Source: Paenibacillus hunanensis
GTDB lineage: Bacteria > Bacillota > Bacilli > Paenibacillales > Paenibacillaceae
Length of the DNA stretch: 64,000 nt
Assembly: GCF_014645615.1 (NCBI RefSeq)
Contig: NZ_BMMB01000003.1
Location: 62,001 to 126,000, forward strand
Direction: 5' to 3'
Shown here: piece by piece, positions 9,279 to 19,071 of the stretch
Numbering within the stretch: the first letter of the stretch is position 1
Layout of the letters: every line of letters starts with the position of its first letter
Program-made: the position numbers and the translations under genes
Notes under the pieces: model-generated
The model's database searches: none
The model's input: only the letters and a program-made list of their open reading frames with translations
Told to the model about the DNA's origin: nothing

Positions 9279-9322
9279 CCAAATAGCAACAGCATGCCCA
9301 ATGAGCAGCTGTTGCTATTTGG
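9279..9322. terminator. 15-bp perfect inverted repeat between convergent genes
   Basis: CCAAATAGCAACAGC at 9279-9293 is perfectly complementary to GCTGTTGCTATTTGG at 9308-9322, with a 14-nt loop. It sits between pel copy 2 and the minus-strand gene ending at 9358, so a bidirectional terminator is the simplest role. The T-run after the stem is poor on both strands. The inner arm and loop start are shared with the hairpin at 7013. Confidence 0.65.
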
Positions 9323-9357
9323 TTACAGCGACCTTTATGAACGAACCCTTAATTCAT

Positions 9358-9831
9358 TTACGACCAGCGATCAAACCAGTGAATGTCTGTAATGAACTCC
9401 TGATCTCTAGGGATATCATATGTGTCATAGATCCAGTCGAGGCTATTGATCTGGTCTTTGATCGCTTCAGCTTCTGCCGGAGTCAGCTTTTTATCGATAA
9501 TTTTGATCACGATATAGTCATTCCAGAAATCGTAGAAAATGACGGGAGCGCCAATCGCTTGTTGCAGTGCCTGATAAAAGCGTCCACGTGGCTCACTGTC
9601 TCCTGCCATGATCGTTTCCATAAAATCAACCGAGAACACCACGCTGTGATAATATTCTGTTCCAGAAGCAGGCTTTGCTTGCAGTGCACTCGCTCCACCA
9701 GCAGGCAAAGGAGTCGATACAGACGGGGTCTGTGCTGCATCATCTGTAGACGACGATGCAGCAGCGATCATTTCATTAGACATCCCCATCAACAGCGCAG
9801 CAGAGAAGAGCGCAATTATCCATTTTTTCAT
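9358..9831 (-). CDS. Small secreted protein of unknown function
   Basis: 157 residues from ATG 9831, which is preceded by GGGAGG; the longer frame to 9861 has no better start. MKKW, a hydrophobic core and an AAA cleavage region make a signal peptide. Next comes a Ser/Thr/Pro/Ala-rich segment of about 40 residues, then a compact C-terminal domain of ~95 residues (YYHSVVFSVDFMETIM, RFYQALQQAIGAP, FYDFWNDYIVIKIIDKKLTP, then DQINSLDWIYDTYD). I do not recognise the family. Its alternating hydrophobic and aromatic segments suggest a small alpha/beta fold acting outside the membrane. It is convergent with pel copy 2 and shares its terminator. Confidence 0.7.
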   Translation of the reverse strand: MKKWIIALFSAALLMGMSNEMIAAASSSTDDAAQTPSVSTPLPAGGASALQAKPASGTEYYHSVVFSVDFMETIMAGDSEPRGRFYQALQQAIGAPVIFYDFWNDYIVIKIIDKKLTPAEAEAIKDQINSLDWIYDTYDIPRDQEFITDIHWFDRWS

Positions 9832-10317
9832 CAATAAACCTCCCGTATAAGTTGGATACATGTAAGCAGATCATGTTGTCATTGGTTGGATATAGGCAGT
9901 GGCTGATGATCACTACACATTCATAGTGCATACCGCTGCGTCTAACATGAATCTGTATGGATGGTCTCCCTCGTACCAAGCGAAGACGATGTATCACCCC
10001 TTATCCGGTAATGTAGGAGGAACGGTGTTGCAGAAAGAGTATAGCTTGTTTTTATCTAGATTAATATGTTTTATTTGTTAAAATATTCTAAATTAATTTA
10101 TACGAATATGCTGCTTACTCTATTAAGGGTAGGTGCAAGATAACCTTTACATGAATACAGTCACTCTCAGCGAGGGATGTATAGATAGATGGATGTAGAG
10201 GAGTAATGCCATATACAAGAGCCATATCGTCTACGGCTGGATTTATCCATAGCAAGTTTGCTATATTATAGAAATGAAGAGAAGTGATTCTATTTTTGGA
10301 TTAAGGGAGGATTTAAA
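9832..10317. other. Intergenic stretch without a recognised gene
   Basis: 486 nt between divergent genes. It is AT-rich, with a 60-codon open frame at 9899-10081 that has no ribosome binding site and no recognisable protein. The right end holds the promoter region of the flavoprotein gene. Confidence 0.5.
10249..10264. promoter_or_regulatory. Inverted repeat at the promoter of the alditol-oxidase-like gene
   Basis: ATAGCAA at 10249-10255 and TTGCTAT at 10258-10264 form a perfect 7-bp inverted repeat with a 2-nt spacer. It overlaps an AT-rich -10-like stretch (TATATTATAG) about 50 nt ahead of the start. This is consistent with a repressor operator, but the regulator is unknown. Confidence 0.4.
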
Positions 10318-11577
10318 GTGAGCTATCAAAATTGGTCTGGTAATTATACATACGGTGCTACTGAATTGATCTACCCTGAAAGTATAGAGCAGCTACAGCA
10401 GCTCGTGAAGCAACACACGAAAGTAAAAGTACCGGGTAGCGGTCATACCTTCAATTCAATCACAGATACAGATGGCGTATTTATTTCGCTCCGACATTGG
10501 AATCGTATCCTAGAGCTTAATCAAGAGCAGCAAACGGTAACCGTTGAGGGCGGGATCACCTATGGAGAGCTTTGCGCACAATTAGCTGAAAGCGGTTACG
10601 CTCTACATAACCTCGCTTCATTGCCTCATATTACGGTAGCTGGCGCGATCGCAACATCGACGCATGGCTCAGGCAGTCATAATGTAAGCCTTGCCGGAGC
10701 GGTGCAAGCATTGGAGCTCATCGATGCGAATGGGGAGCTGCATACATTCCAGGCTGGCGATGAGGAATTTGCAGGGGTTGTCATTCATCTTGGAGCACTG
10801 GGGATGATCACGAAGGTTACACTCGGCGTCGTGCCTGCCTATCAGATTAGACAATTTGTGTATGAGAATCTGCCTGTTAGTGAGCTGGAGCAGCATGCGA
10901 AAGCAATCTTTTCCAGCGCGTATAGCGTGAGTTTATTTACAGATTGGCAACGTCCCAGCTTTCATCAGGTATGGACGAAAAGCCGGGAAGAGGATGGAGA
11001 GAGCTATGCCGGACGAGCAGATTGGTATGGAGCCACACCTGCAACCGCTCCGCTGCATCCATTACCTGGCATGGATGCTCAGAACTGTACAGAGCAGCTG
11101 GGCAAGGCAGGAATGTGGCATGAGCGGCTGGCACATTTTCGGATGGAATTTACACCAAGTGCAGGCAAAGAGCTACAAAGTGAATATGTAATGGCACGCG
11201 AGCATGTGTATGAAGCGAGTCTTGCCGTATATGCTTTGCGAGAGCAGCTGGCACCGATTTTGTTCGTAAGTGAGCTGCGTACCATTGCCGCAGATGAGCT
11301 GTGGCTGAGTCCATTTTATAAGCAGGATTCTGTTGCGTTTCACTTTACCTGGAAGGATAACTGGGCGGCGGTAGAGCAGGTATTACCATTGCTGGAGCAG
11401 GCACTCGCTCCATTTCAAGCGCGTCCGCACTGGGGCAAGCTGTTCACCGTTCCAGCAGAACAACTCCACCAGCAATTCGAGAAGCTGCCAGATTTCCTGA
11501 AGCTTGTGCAGAAATACGATCCGCAAGGAAAGTTTAGTAACGCGTATCTGGATACGTATATTCGCGGCTTGTCATAA
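10318..11577 (+). CDS. FAD-dependent alditol/xylitol oxidase-like protein
   Basis: 419 residues with the vanillyl-alcohol-oxidase (PCMH-type FAD) fold. The N-terminus NWSGNYTYGA, VPGSGHTFNSI, LPHITVAGAIATSTHGSG and GALGMITKVTLGV closely follow Streptomyces alditol oxidase and xylitol oxidase. His43 in SGHTF is at the position that carries covalent FAD in those enzymes. The C-terminal part (RPHWGKLF, then FLKLVQKYDPQGKFSNAYLDTYI) matches the substrate-binding half. Expected reaction: an alditol plus O2 gives an aldose plus H2O2. The GTG start at 10318 is preceded by AAGGGAGG with a 7-nt gap. No signal peptide is present, so it should be cytoplasmic. It stands alone and may help use sugar alcohols from plants. 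Confidence 0.85.
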   Translation: MSYQNWSGNYTYGATELIYPESIEQLQQLVKQHTKVKVPGSGHTFNSITDTDGVFISLRHWNRILELNQEQQTVTVEGGITYGELCAQLAESGYALHNLASLPHITVAGAIATSTHGSGSHNVSLAGAVQALELIDANGELHTFQAGDEEFAGVVIHLGALGMITKVTLGVVPAYQIRQFVYENLPVSELEQHAKAIFSSAYSVSLFTDWQRPSFHQVWTKSREEDGESYAGRADWYGATPATAPLHPLPGMDAQNCTEQLGKAGMWHERLAHFRMEFTPSAGKELQSEYVMAREHVYEASLAVYALREQLAPILFVSELRTIAADELWLSPFYKQDSVAFHFTWKDNWAAVEQVLPLLEQALAPFQARPHWGKLFTVPAEQLHQQFEKLPDFLKLVQKYDPQGKFSNAYLDTYIRGLS

Positions 11578-11852
11578 AATACGTTATCGTCAAAGCGATA
11601 CTTAGTAGCTTCATCATCTATGTTTATTTTCTAATCCTACTAAAAATAAAAATTGTACCATTCAAAATGCCTGCCCTGTCTTAATTGTTACTTTCAGGTG
11701 ACTATATCACCAAAAAGTGGGTACTATTCCTCCTGAAATATTTACTCCATACTTGCATTCATAGGAAACAGATGGACCCGAAAGTTGGATTGCATATTCA
11801 CTTATTCACTGGGAACCATCCTAATCTGCATCATATGAAGGAGTGGAATGAC

Positions 11853-12599
11853 ATGGGTAAATTTGATGGAAAAGTAGTGGTTATCACAGGTGGAACAAGC
11901 GGCATTGGACTCGCTTCTGCACAGCAATTCGTACGTGAAGGAGCCTATGTATTTATTACCGGACGTAGACAACGCGAGCTAGACGAGGCGGTCGCATTGA
12001 TCGGTCGCAACGTAACTGGCGTGCAGGGTGATATATCGAAGCTGGACGACCTGGATCGTTTATTTGACACAGTGAAACAGGAGAAGGGGCATCTGGATAT
12101 TCTCTTTGCCAATGCAGGACTGGGCTCATTTCTCCCGTTACCCGATATTACAGAGCAACAATATGCTACAACCTTTGATGTGAATGTAAAAGGAACGATC
12201 TTTACCGTGCAGAAGGCATTGCCCTTGTTCCCCGATCAAAAAGGCTCAATCATCCTGACTGGCTCTACAGCGGGCTCAACAGGATTACCCGCATTTAGCG
12301 TATATGGTGCTTCCAAGGCTGCGATTCGTCAGCTGGTACGCTCCTGGATTGTTGAGATGAAGGGAACCGAGTTACGTATGAATGTGGTCAGTCCCGGCTC
12401 GGTAGTTACCCCAGCCTATACAGAGCTATTTGGCGAGGCACTCGATCCATTTTTGGAGCAGTCGAAGCAGGATATTCCTTTAGGTAGAGTAGGCGAGATG
12501 GACGAAATCGCTAATGCAGTCCTGTTCCTTGCGTCTGAGGAAAGTAGCTATGTGAACGGTATTGAATTATTTGTAGATGGTGGAGTGGCTCAGGTCTAA
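11853..12599 (+). CDS. SDR-family oxidoreductase
   Basis: A classical short-chain dehydrogenase of 248 residues. It has TGGTSGIG at 12-19 for NAD(P) binding, NAG at 87-89, catalytic Ser138, Tyr151 and Lys155 (SVYGASKAA), and a normal C-terminus ending in FVDGGVAQV. The arginines in TGRRQRE suggest NADP(H) preference. The substrate is unknown. ATG 11853 has AAGGAG at 11838-11843; the 56 extra codons upstream lack a ribosome binding site. It is followed 146 nt later by an HxlR regulator on the same strand. HxlR genes often control neighbouring oxidoreductases, so a functional link is likely but unproven. Confidence 0.87.
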   Translation: MGKFDGKVVVITGGTSGIGLASAQQFVREGAYVFITGRRQRELDEAVALIGRNVTGVQGDISKLDDLDRLFDTVKQEKGHLDILFANAGLGSFLPLPDITEQQYATTFDVNVKGTIFTVQKALPLFPDQKGSIILTGSTAGSTGLPAFSVYGASKAAIRQLVRSWIVEMKGTELRMNVVSPGSVVTPAYTELFGEALDPFLEQSKQDIPLGRVGEMDEIANAVLFLASEESSYVNGIELFVDGGVAQV

Positions 12600-12745
12600 T
12601 CTGATGTCACGAGCGAATTGAAGCCAGTCGGTATACTTGCCATATTCTCTGCATGTAACGTACAATTTTGTGTAAACGTCATGGGTAATAGAAGATTGAA
12701 CTACACAGGTAGAGAATATGGATATACGAGGAGCTGAATAGAGGT

Positions 12746-13093
12746 ATGAGAACATTCCACTGTGAAATGGAAATTACGCTGGATGTGATTGGCGGAAAGT
12801 GGAAAGGGCTTATTTTGTACTATGTCATTCAGAAGCCAAGACGTACGGGTGAACTCAAACGTTTAGTTCATAATATTTCACAGAAAATGCTGGTACAAAC
12901 ACTGCGTGAGCTGGAGAATGACGGACTGATCCATCGGAAAATGTATAATCAGGTGCCGCCAAAGGTTGAATATTCCATCACAGAGCTCGGTCAATCGCTG
13001 GAGCCGATTTTTAAGCTGCTATGCAATTGGGGTGCCAACTATGCTGACGAATCGTATGATCCAGACGAGATTGAGATTTTGCATCTTAGCTAA
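12746..13093 (+). CDS. HxlR-family transcriptional regulator
   Basis: 115 residues consisting of one winged helix-turn-helix of the HxlR type. The diagnostic stretches are LDVIGGKWKGLILYYV, RRTGELKRLVHNISQKMLVQTLRELENDGL and VPPKVEYSITELG. Cys6 (FHCEME) sits where many HxlR sensors carry a redox-active N-terminal cysteine, so a thiol switch is possible. It probably regulates the SDR gene just upstream; no clear palindrome was found in the 146-nt gap. Confidence 0.88.
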   Translation: MRTFHCEMEITLDVIGGKWKGLILYYVIQKPRRTGELKRLVHNISQKMLVQTLRELENDGLIHRKMYNQVPPKVEYSITELGQSLEPIFKLLCNWGANYADESYDPDEIEILHLS

Positions 13094-13102
13094 GATCTCT
13101 AT

Positions 13103-13139
13103 AAAAAAAGCCGTTTCCCAATAAGGAAATGGCTTTTTT
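13103..13139. terminator. Bidirectional terminator between hxlR and araC-type genes
   Basis: AGCCGTTTCC at 13109-13118 pairs with GGAAATGGCT at 13125-13134 (one G-T pair). A-rich sequence lies to the left and six T residues to the right, so it works on both strands for the two convergent genes. Confidence 0.9.
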
Positions 13140-13171
13140 ATGATCTCAAGTCTATCGTTCTACATCGATCT

Positions 13172-14122
13172 TCATTCTACTACAATTCTATTGTCTGCCA
13201 GCCTGCTACGCATATCCTGAATATTTTGCATTGGTGGCTTGCCATACAATCTAGCATATTCACGACTGAATTGCGATGGACTTTCATAACCAACCATAAA
13301 TGCCGCATCTCCAACAGGAATCGCTTCGGTGAGCATAAGTCGCTGAGCCTCCTGAAGGCGAATCGTTTTCTGATACTGCAATGGGCTCATCGTTGTAATG
13401 CGTTTAAAGTGCTTATGGAAGGCAGAGCTGCTCAGCTGCACATCACGAGCAAGCTGCTCCATTTCCAGTGGTTCATTATAATGCTGCTTGATGAACTGTA
13501 TCGTCCTCGCAATGCGGGAGGAATAACTATCTGTTACAGCAAATGGATACAGAACATGACCATGCTCACTTTGTAAAATGCGGTACACCAGTTCGCGGAT
13601 CATAAGCGGAGCCAGCACCGGAATGTCCTGAGGCTGATCCAGTAGCTGGAGCAAACGTACAACGGTATCCATAATCGACGGTGACATAGAATTGACCGTA
13701 ATGCCAGCCGCAGTTTCATTCGTCCTGGCATTCTTATCGAGTAGAGAGTGATCCATCAGCTGGACAACGTCTAGAATCACGTCGGTATCAAAGCTTAATT
13801 TGAGCCCTAGATAAGGGATAGCTGGAGTCGCTTCACTAATCCGTCCAACGATCGGAAGATCCACAGAAGTGATTAGAAATGAATAGGGATCATAGCGATA
13901 GCTTTGCTCCGCAATCATCGCTGTCTTCGCTCCCTGAGCCACGACACAGATGGAAGGCTTATACACGCTTACCAGTGGCTCCGATGTTTCTTCTGCCCGT
14001 ACGATGGACAGAGACGGGATATTGGTTGCATGGGTTCCAGTCGTAGGGGTATGGCGGATTAGAATAGATCGAAGCTCATGTAGCGCATACTCCAGACGCT
14101 GATGATCGTCAGTATCTTTCAT
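13172..14122 (-). CDS. AraC-family transcriptional regulator
   Basis: 316 residues. The N-terminal ~190 residues match the AraC-type arabinose-binding-like sensor domain (YKPSICVVAQGAKTAMI, YRYDPYSFLITSVDLPI). The C-terminal ~105 residues hold two helix-turn-helix motifs (MEQLARDVQLSSSAFHKHFKRITTM and VGDAAFMVGYESPSQFSREYARLYG). ATG 14122 is preceded by TAGGAGGG, making it a better start than 14149. It is divergent from the SDR gene at 14294 with a 171-nt shared promoter region. This arrangement suggests it activates that SDR gene, as commonly seen for this AraC subgroup. Confidence 0.9.
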   Translation of the reverse strand: MKDTDDHQRLEYALHELRSILIRHTPTTGTHATNIPSLSIVRAEETSEPLVSVYKPSICVVAQGAKTAMIAEQSYRYDPYSFLITSVDLPIVGRISEATPAIPYLGLKLSFDTDVILDVVQLMDHSLLDKNARTNETAAGITVNSMSPSIMDTVVRLLQLLDQPQDIPVLAPLMIRELVYRILQSEHGHVLYPFAVTDSYSSRIARTIQFIKQHYNEPLEMEQLARDVQLSSSAFHKHFKRITTMSPLQYQKTIRLQEAQRLMLTEAIPVGDAAFMVGYESPSQFSREYARLYGKPPMQNIQDMRSRLADNRIVVE

Positions 14123-14293
14123 CGTCTCAGCCCTCCTATCATGAATCATTTATTCCAACATAAAACATCGAACAAAAATAGGCAAGTTATGTGGGGAATT
14201 GATCTAACCCTATGAATGCTAGTCGCTCTATACTACATACAGACGATCACGATCGCGTAGATCGAATACAGGGAGATCGAGGAGTGTACCAAT

Positions 14294-15040
14294 ATGGAAA
14301 CGAACAAAACATCGAATAAAATAGCTATTGTAACCGGAGCATCTCGCGGCATTGGCCGTCAGATCGCTATTCAATTAGCGGATGCTGGCATGAAGGTAAT
14401 CGTGAACTATGCCGCTAGCCGTGAAAAGGCAGCAGAAGTCGTTGAGCTTATTCAGCAGTCGGGCGGTGAAGCGACAGCTATTCACGCAGATGTGAGCAAG
14501 GTAAGTGAAGTAGAGCGTTTATTTAGCGAAACGCTCGAGCTGTATGGTGCTATTGATGTATTGGTTAATAATGCAGGCATGATGAAGACGTTACCGCTGG
14601 ATCAAGTAACCGAGGACGACTTTGATCAGCATATGGCATTGAATGTCAAAGGCACATATTTTGCCTGTCAGCAAGCGATGCTGCATATGAAGGAAGGCGG
14701 TACAATCATTAACTTCTCCACCTCCGTATCTGGTGCGATGCTACCAGGCTATAGTCTATACGGTGCAACCAAGGGGGCAGTCGAGCAGCTTACTCGCCAG
14801 CTGGCGAAGGAATTTGGACCCAAAGGAATCACCATTAACAGCATTGCACCCGGGCAAGTAGCGACTGACCTGTTCTTAAATGGCAAATCAGAGGAAGTCG
14901 TCGATTCATTCCGTCGAATGAATGCCTTTGGTCGTCTGGGTGAGCCTGAGGATATTGCGAATGCAGTCGAATTGCTTGTGAGTGATAAGGCGCGCTGGAT
15001 TACCGGGCAGACGATTCGGGTGAATGGTGGGTTTAACTGA
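14294..15040 (+). CDS. SDR-family oxidoreductase (FabG-like)
   Basis: 248 residues with TGASRGIG at 14-21, NNAG at 92-95, Ser142/144, Tyr156 and Lys160 (SLYGATKGA), and the ending TGQTIRVNGGF typical of 3-ketoacyl reductase-like SDR enzymes. The asparagine after the second strand (VIVNYAAS) is common in NADP-dependent members. The substrate is unknown, and genomic context gives no acyl-carrier partner, so a fatty-acid role is unlikely. GAGGAG lies upstream of the ATG. It is divergent from the AraC regulator at 13172, its probable controller. Confidence 0.88.
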   Translation: METNKTSNKIAIVTGASRGIGRQIAIQLADAGMKVIVNYAASREKAAEVVELIQQSGGEATAIHADVSKVSEVERLFSETLELYGAIDVLVNNAGMMKTLPLDQVTEDDFDQHMALNVKGTYFACQQAMLHMKEGGTIINFSTSVSGAMLPGYSLYGATKGAVEQLTRQLAKEFGPKGITINSIAPGQVATDLFLNGKSEEVVDSFRRMNAFGRLGEPEDIANAVELLVSDKARWITGQTIRVNGGFN

Positions 15041-15508
15041 TTCGCCTTCAGCGAAAACCTATAGCTGTAGGAACGAGTAGGAAGATTGCGGACGTATAGT
15101 AACAATCATATTAGAGTCACCAGGCTGCGTGGCTGCTTAAGTAGAGCAGACGCAGCTTAGGTCATTTATAGATTATTGATAATCGTAGTCGTACCAATAC
15201 CCGTGAAAGCTTCGTTGGATCCGTACCATTAAAATCAAATGATTTGTTTTATAGCTACGAAATACAATACAATAAGACTTAGTTAGTTTCGCTAATGATT
15301 TCGTTAAAAGAAGGTGTATGATAGGAGAGCGCTCTCTTTAAGTTTATGTGCAGGCTATAAAGAATATAGAAAGGAAAGGATAAGAGACTATATAACGGAA
15401 TGCTTCGCAAATATAAGAAATACATAATGGCGTAATGCGCTCACACGGTGTTTGGTAGAAGTTAGCACAAACGTAAAAGGTAGCTTATCGTATGAAGGAG
15501 TGAAGAGT
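15041..15508. other. Long leader region of the serine hydrolase gene
   Basis: 468 nt without a recognised gene. The only notable structure is the 12-bp palindrome at 15325-15336. The remainder is AT-rich and could hold promoters that I cannot place with confidence. Confidence 0.4.
15325..15336. promoter_or_regulatory. 12-bp perfect palindrome GAGAGCGCTCTC
   Basis: A GC-rich palindrome in AT-rich DNA, 172 nt before the serine hydrolase start. It is a plausible operator for an unknown dimeric repressor. No identical copy was noticed elsewhere in the window. Confidence 0.4.
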
Positions 15509-16441
15509 TTGAAACACGCTATACATCATCTTTTCAAATGGGATCAAGATCAATTATCCGAACTACTCGCCAAGGAAAAAATACATAGCTGCTTGATTAG
15601 CATCGATAAAAACATCGTCTATTCCTTTTTTAAAAATAAAAAGATGGAGAAGAAGCAACATAAAGTCAACTCATGCACGAAGAGTATAACCTCCTGTCTA
15701 ATCGGAATCGCCTACGAAAAAGGACATATTTCAGAGTTGACCATGCCGATCGTCGAGTACTTCCCATCGTTATCTAAAGACCCTGATGGGAGGAAGCAGC
15801 TGATCACGATCGATCATTTGTTAACGATGACAGCTGGCTTTGATTGGCCGGAGCTGGGCGAATGGAATGGTTGGCCGCATATGATTCATAGTCCGCACTG
15901 GGTAAACTATGTGCTTGAACGCCCTTTAGCGATGGAGCCCGGGCTAGCGATAAACTACAATTCGGGCTGTAGCCAGCTGTTACTTGCCATCCTCCAAAAA
16001 ACAACCGGGCAAAGTGCTCGCGATTATGCGATTCAGCATTTGTTCTCTCCTCTGCGATTCGATGATTTTACCTGGCATGAGGATCCGCAGGGCGTTAACA
16101 TTGGTGGATTCGGGCTTCATATGACGGTTCAGGATTTGCATAAGTTCGGTAGCTTGTACTTACATAAAGGAAAATGGGCAGGTAAACAGCTAGTAAGTGA
16201 AGAGTGGATTGCTCGTACAACCATACCGGAGCATTTGACCTATGATTCTTTCGGTCATTATGGGCGACACTGGTGGGTATCCGAAGCACCATCTATCGGT
16301 ACTTACTATTTTGCAATGGGGATGGGAGGGCAGTATTGCTGCATCATTCCAGCATTAGACATGAATATTACGATTACAAATGATACTTATGGGGATACGA
16401 TGAAGCCGTTAGAGATGATACGGAGTCTTTTGTCGGTCTAA
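15509..16441 (+). CDS. Serine hydrolase, class C beta-lactamase family
   Basis: 310 residues with no signal peptide, so probably cytoplasmic. Ser55 and Lys58 form the SxxK motif (SCTKSIT). Tyr150 in INYNSGCSQLL provides the second catalytic element, and MGMGGQYCC near the C-terminus takes the place of the KTG box. These features fit penicillin-binding-protein-like esterases and peptidases; true beta-lactamase activity is not implied. The TTG at 15509 is chosen because GAAGGAG at 15494-15500 sits 8 nt upstream, whereas the first in-frame start at 15452 has no ribosome binding site. The substrate is unknown. Confidence 0.85.
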   Translation: MKHAIHHLFKWDQDQLSELLAKEKIHSCLISIDKNIVYSFFKNKKMEKKQHKVNSCTKSITSCLIGIAYEKGHISELTMPIVEYFPSLSKDPDGRKQLITIDHLLTMTAGFDWPELGEWNGWPHMIHSPHWVNYVLERPLAMEPGLAINYNSGCSQLLLAILQKTTGQSARDYAIQHLFSPLRFDDFTWHEDPQGVNIGGFGLHMTVQDLHKFGSLYLHKGKWAGKQLVSEEWIARTTIPEHLTYDSFGHYGRHWWVSEAPSIGTYYFAMGMGGQYCCIIPALDMNITITNDTYGDTMKPLEMIRSLLSV

Positions 16442-16450
16442 AGCATATAC

Positions 16451-16498
16451 AGTCGCGGCTACCTTCAGAAATACCGGAGGTAACCGTGACTTTTTTTG
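16451..16498 (+). terminator. Terminator after the serine hydrolase gene
   Basis: AGTCGCGGCTACCT pairs with AGGTAACCGTGACT across a 13-nt loop, with one G-T pair and one mismatch, and seven T residues follow. Confidence 0.85.
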
Positions 16499-16648
16499 CT
16501 AATTCTTTTATAGAATGTCCTCCCGATGTGTACAATCTATGAGAAAGATGATACATTGAAATTAAAGTAAGCCCTTTCAAAATGTGGTTTACAAGGGAAA
16601 AACAATGTCTCTTACAAGAGGACAAATGGCTGTCGAGGAGGGAATGCA

Positions 16649-17839
16649 ATGTCCAGTCAAGCATTGGATCAATTTTTACACTCGAGCATTGAAGAGCTAA
16701 AGGATAAAGGTCTATACAACGTCATTGATACGTTACAGGGTGCTAATGGCCCCGTTATTCGGATCGATGGAAAGTCGCTAATCAATCTGTCTTCTAATAA
16801 CTATCTGGGTCTGGCAACAGATCAGCGTCTGATCGATGCCTCTATTCAAGCAACGCAAACTTACGGCGCGGGCGCAGGAGCTGTCAGAACGATTAATGGT
16901 ACGATGGATCTTCATATTGAGCTAGAAGAGAAGCTAGCAAAGTTCAAAAAAACAGAAGCTGTGATTGTATATCAATCGGGCTTTAATTGTAATATGGCTG
17001 CGATCTCCGCGGTGATGGATGGACAGGATGCCATTTTATCCGATGAGCTGAATCACGCTTCGATTATTGATGGCTGCCGGCTATCTAAGGCGAAGGTCAT
17101 TCGCTTCAAGCATTCGGATATGGATGATTTGAGACAGCAGGCGAAGAATGCTCGTGAATCCGGTCAATACCGTAAAATCATGGTGATCACTGATGGTGTA
17201 TTCTCCATGGATGGTGATATCGCCAAATTACCTGAAATCGCTGACATTGCAGAAGAGTTCGATCTGATCACTTATGTAGACGATGCTCACGGCTCAGGCG
17301 TACTCGGCGCAGGGGCAGGAACAGTGAAGCATTTTGGATTATCCGACCGCATTGATTTTCAGATTGGTACACTCTCCAAGGCGATCGGCGTTGTCGGTGG
17401 TTATGTAGCAGGTAAAAAGCAACTGATCGAATGGCTGAAGCTGCGTAGTCGTCCATTCCTGTTCTCCACCTCATCGCCTCCAGGCGCAATTGCTGCTTGT
17501 AGCGCTGCGGTTGATATTTTAATGCAGGATCATGAGCCGATCGAGAAGCTATGGAGCAATAGCCGGTACTTGAAAAATGGCTTGAGTCAGCTTGGATACA
17601 ATATAGGTCAAAGCGAAACGCCGATCACACCTTGTATCATTGGCGATGAACTAACCACCCAACAGTTTAGCAAACGTCTCTATGAAGAAGGCGTATACGC
17701 TAAAGCAATCGTATTTCCAACGGTTCCAAAGGGAACGGGACGCATACGCAACATGCCAACCGCCGCACATACCAGTGACATGCTCGATCAGGTCATCTCC
17801 GTGTATGAGAAGGTGGGCAAGGAAATGAAGCTGATTTAA
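16649..17839 (+). CDS. kbl: 2-amino-3-ketobutyrate CoA ligase (glycine C-acetyltransferase)
   Basis: PLP enzyme of 396 residues, the usual length. It converts 2-amino-3-oxobutyrate plus CoA to glycine plus acetyl-CoA. Motifs are [43 protein letters not shown] and Lys244 in GTLSKAIG as the PLP Schiff-base lysine. The neighbouring tdh gene 42 nt downstream distinguishes it from the related 8-amino-7-oxononanoate synthases, since together they make the two-step threonine degradation pathway. GAGGAGGG precedes the ATG. Confidence 0.94.
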   Translation: MSSQALDQFLHSSIEELKDKGLYNVIDTLQGANGPVIRIDGKSLINLSSNNYLGLATDQRLIDASIQATQTYGAGAGAVRTINGTMDLHIELEEKLAKFKKTEAVIVYQSGFNCNMAAISAVMDGQDAILSDELNHASIIDGCRLSKAKVIRFKHSDMDDLRQQAKNARESGQYRKIMVITDGVFSMDGDIAKLPEIADIAEEFDLITYVDDAHGSGVLGAGAGTVKHFGLSDRIDFQIGTLSKAIGVVGGYVAGKKQLIEWLKLRSRPFLFSTSSPPGAIAACSAAVDILMQDHEPIEKLWSNSRYLKNGLSQLGYNIGQSETPITPCIIGDELTTQQFSKRLYEEGVYAKAIVFPTVPKGTGRIRNMPTAAHTSDMLDQVISVYEKVGKEMKLI

Positions 17840-17881
17840 TTTCAATGCATTCGCGAGAGTCTATTTCGGGAGGAATGCCTT

Positions 17882-18841
17882 ATGGACAAAATTTTGGTGA
17901 CTGGAGCACTGGGTCAAATCGGTTCTGAATTAGTGATGAAGCTGCGTGAGGTGTATGGTGCAGATCATGTGGTAGCTACAGATCTCAGATCATCTGCTCA
18001 CGAAATTACGCAATCCGGGCCATTTGAGCTGTTAGATGTAACGAACGCCAAGGCAATGTTCGAGATTGCGAAGCAATACGAGGTAGATACAATCATTCAT
18101 CTGGCAGCATTGCTGTCCGCTACGGCAGAAGAGAAGCCGCTATTAGCCTGGAACTTGAATATGGGTGGACTGATGAATGCACTGGAGGTAGCGAGAGAGC
18201 AAGGTTGCCAATTTTTCACGCCAAGCTCGATCGGAGCATTTGGCCCATCGACTCCAAAGGATAATACGCCACAGGATACGATCCAGCGACCGAATACGAT
18301 GTATGGGGTGAACAAGGTATCGGGCGAGCTGCTATGTGATTATTATTTTCACAAATATGGCCTGGACACGAGAGGGTTGCGTTTCCCAGGCTTGATCTCC
18401 TATATGACGCCTCCTGGTGGTGGAACGACCGATTACGCTGTCGAAATTTACTATGCAGCGGTAACAGCCGGACGATACACCTCATATATTGCTAGAGACA
18501 CGAATATGGATATGATGTATATGCCGGATGCGCTGGACGCTATCATCACATTAATGGAAGCGGATTCATCGCGATTGACGCATCGAAATTCATTCAATGT
18601 TACGGCAATGAGTGTCGATCCAGAGGCGATCGCTGCGGCAATTCGAGCGGAGATTCCTGGCTTTGTCCTTGATTATGACGTAGATCCGAAAAGACAGGCG
18701 ATTGCAGATAGTTGGCCGCATTCGATTGATGCGACAGCAGCGAGAACGGAATGGGGATTTCAGCCGCGGTATGACTTGCAGGCGATGACGAAGGATATGC
18801 TGTGTAAGATAGGTGAGAGACAGTTGCTTCGTAAGGCGTAG
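17882..18841 (+). CDS. L-threonine 3-dehydrogenase, SDR (epimerase-like) type
   Basis: Oxidises threonine to 2-amino-3-oxobutyrate with NAD, feeding Kbl. The 319-residue sequence is an extended SDR: GALGQIG at 8-14, the Tyr141-x-x-x-Lys145 pair in [11 protein letters not shown], and [22 protein letters not shown], a signature of the epimerase-like threonine dehydrogenases rather than of the zinc-dependent Tdh. GGGAGG precedes the ATG, and the gene is 42 nt behind kbl, so the two are probably co-transcribed. General UDP-sugar epimerase activity is the alternative, but the partner gene and the PPGGGTTDY stretch argue against it. Confidence 0.9.
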   Translation: MDKILVTGALGQIGSELVMKLREVYGADHVVATDLRSSAHEITQSGPFELLDVTNAKAMFEIAKQYEVDTIIHLAALLSATAEEKPLLAWNLNMGGLMNALEVAREQGCQFFTPSSIGAFGPSTPKDNTPQDTIQRPNTMYGVNKVSGELLCDYYFHKYGLDTRGLRFPGLISYMTPPGGGTTDYAVEIYYAAVTAGRYTSYIARDTNMDMMYMPDALDAIITLMEADSSRLTHRNSFNVTAMSVDPEAIAAAIRAEIPGFVLDYDVDPKRQAIADSWPHSIDATAARTEWGFQPRYDLQAMTKDMLCKIGERQLLRKA

Positions 18842-19034
18842 GGTTAGAGGGGATTAGGTTAATCAACGATTAGAAGTAGCGCATGTTTTCCAGCTTAGTA
18901 AGTAAAAGATTTCGACGTGATCACTTTTATTGAGTTTACTCCTGTGTAGTTGCTAGTTTTAGCTAAGTACACTTTAGAAATGCTTTGAAGTGTGTAGAAA
19001 GATTTTACACGTAAAGATCAATGCAGCAATAATT

Positions 19035-19071
19035 AGAGTCTTAAGTGGGCATCCATATTAAGGCTCTTTTT
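19035..19071 (+). terminator. Terminator downstream of the kbl-tdh operon
   Basis: AGAGTCTTAA at 19035-19044 pairs with TTAAGGCTCT at 19058-19067 (one G-T pair), followed by TTTT. The preceding 18842-19034 shows no gene. Confidence 0.75.

Noticed and set aside
9301..9837. 178-codon open frame opposite the small secreted protein
   Set aside because: The minus-strand frame has a signal peptide and a good ribosome binding site; the plus-strand frame has neither and starts in a hairpin.
15509..16441. Beta-lactamase resistance gene
   Set aside because: The class C fold motifs are present, but there is no signal peptide and no KTG box, so an esterase or peptidase role is more likely.
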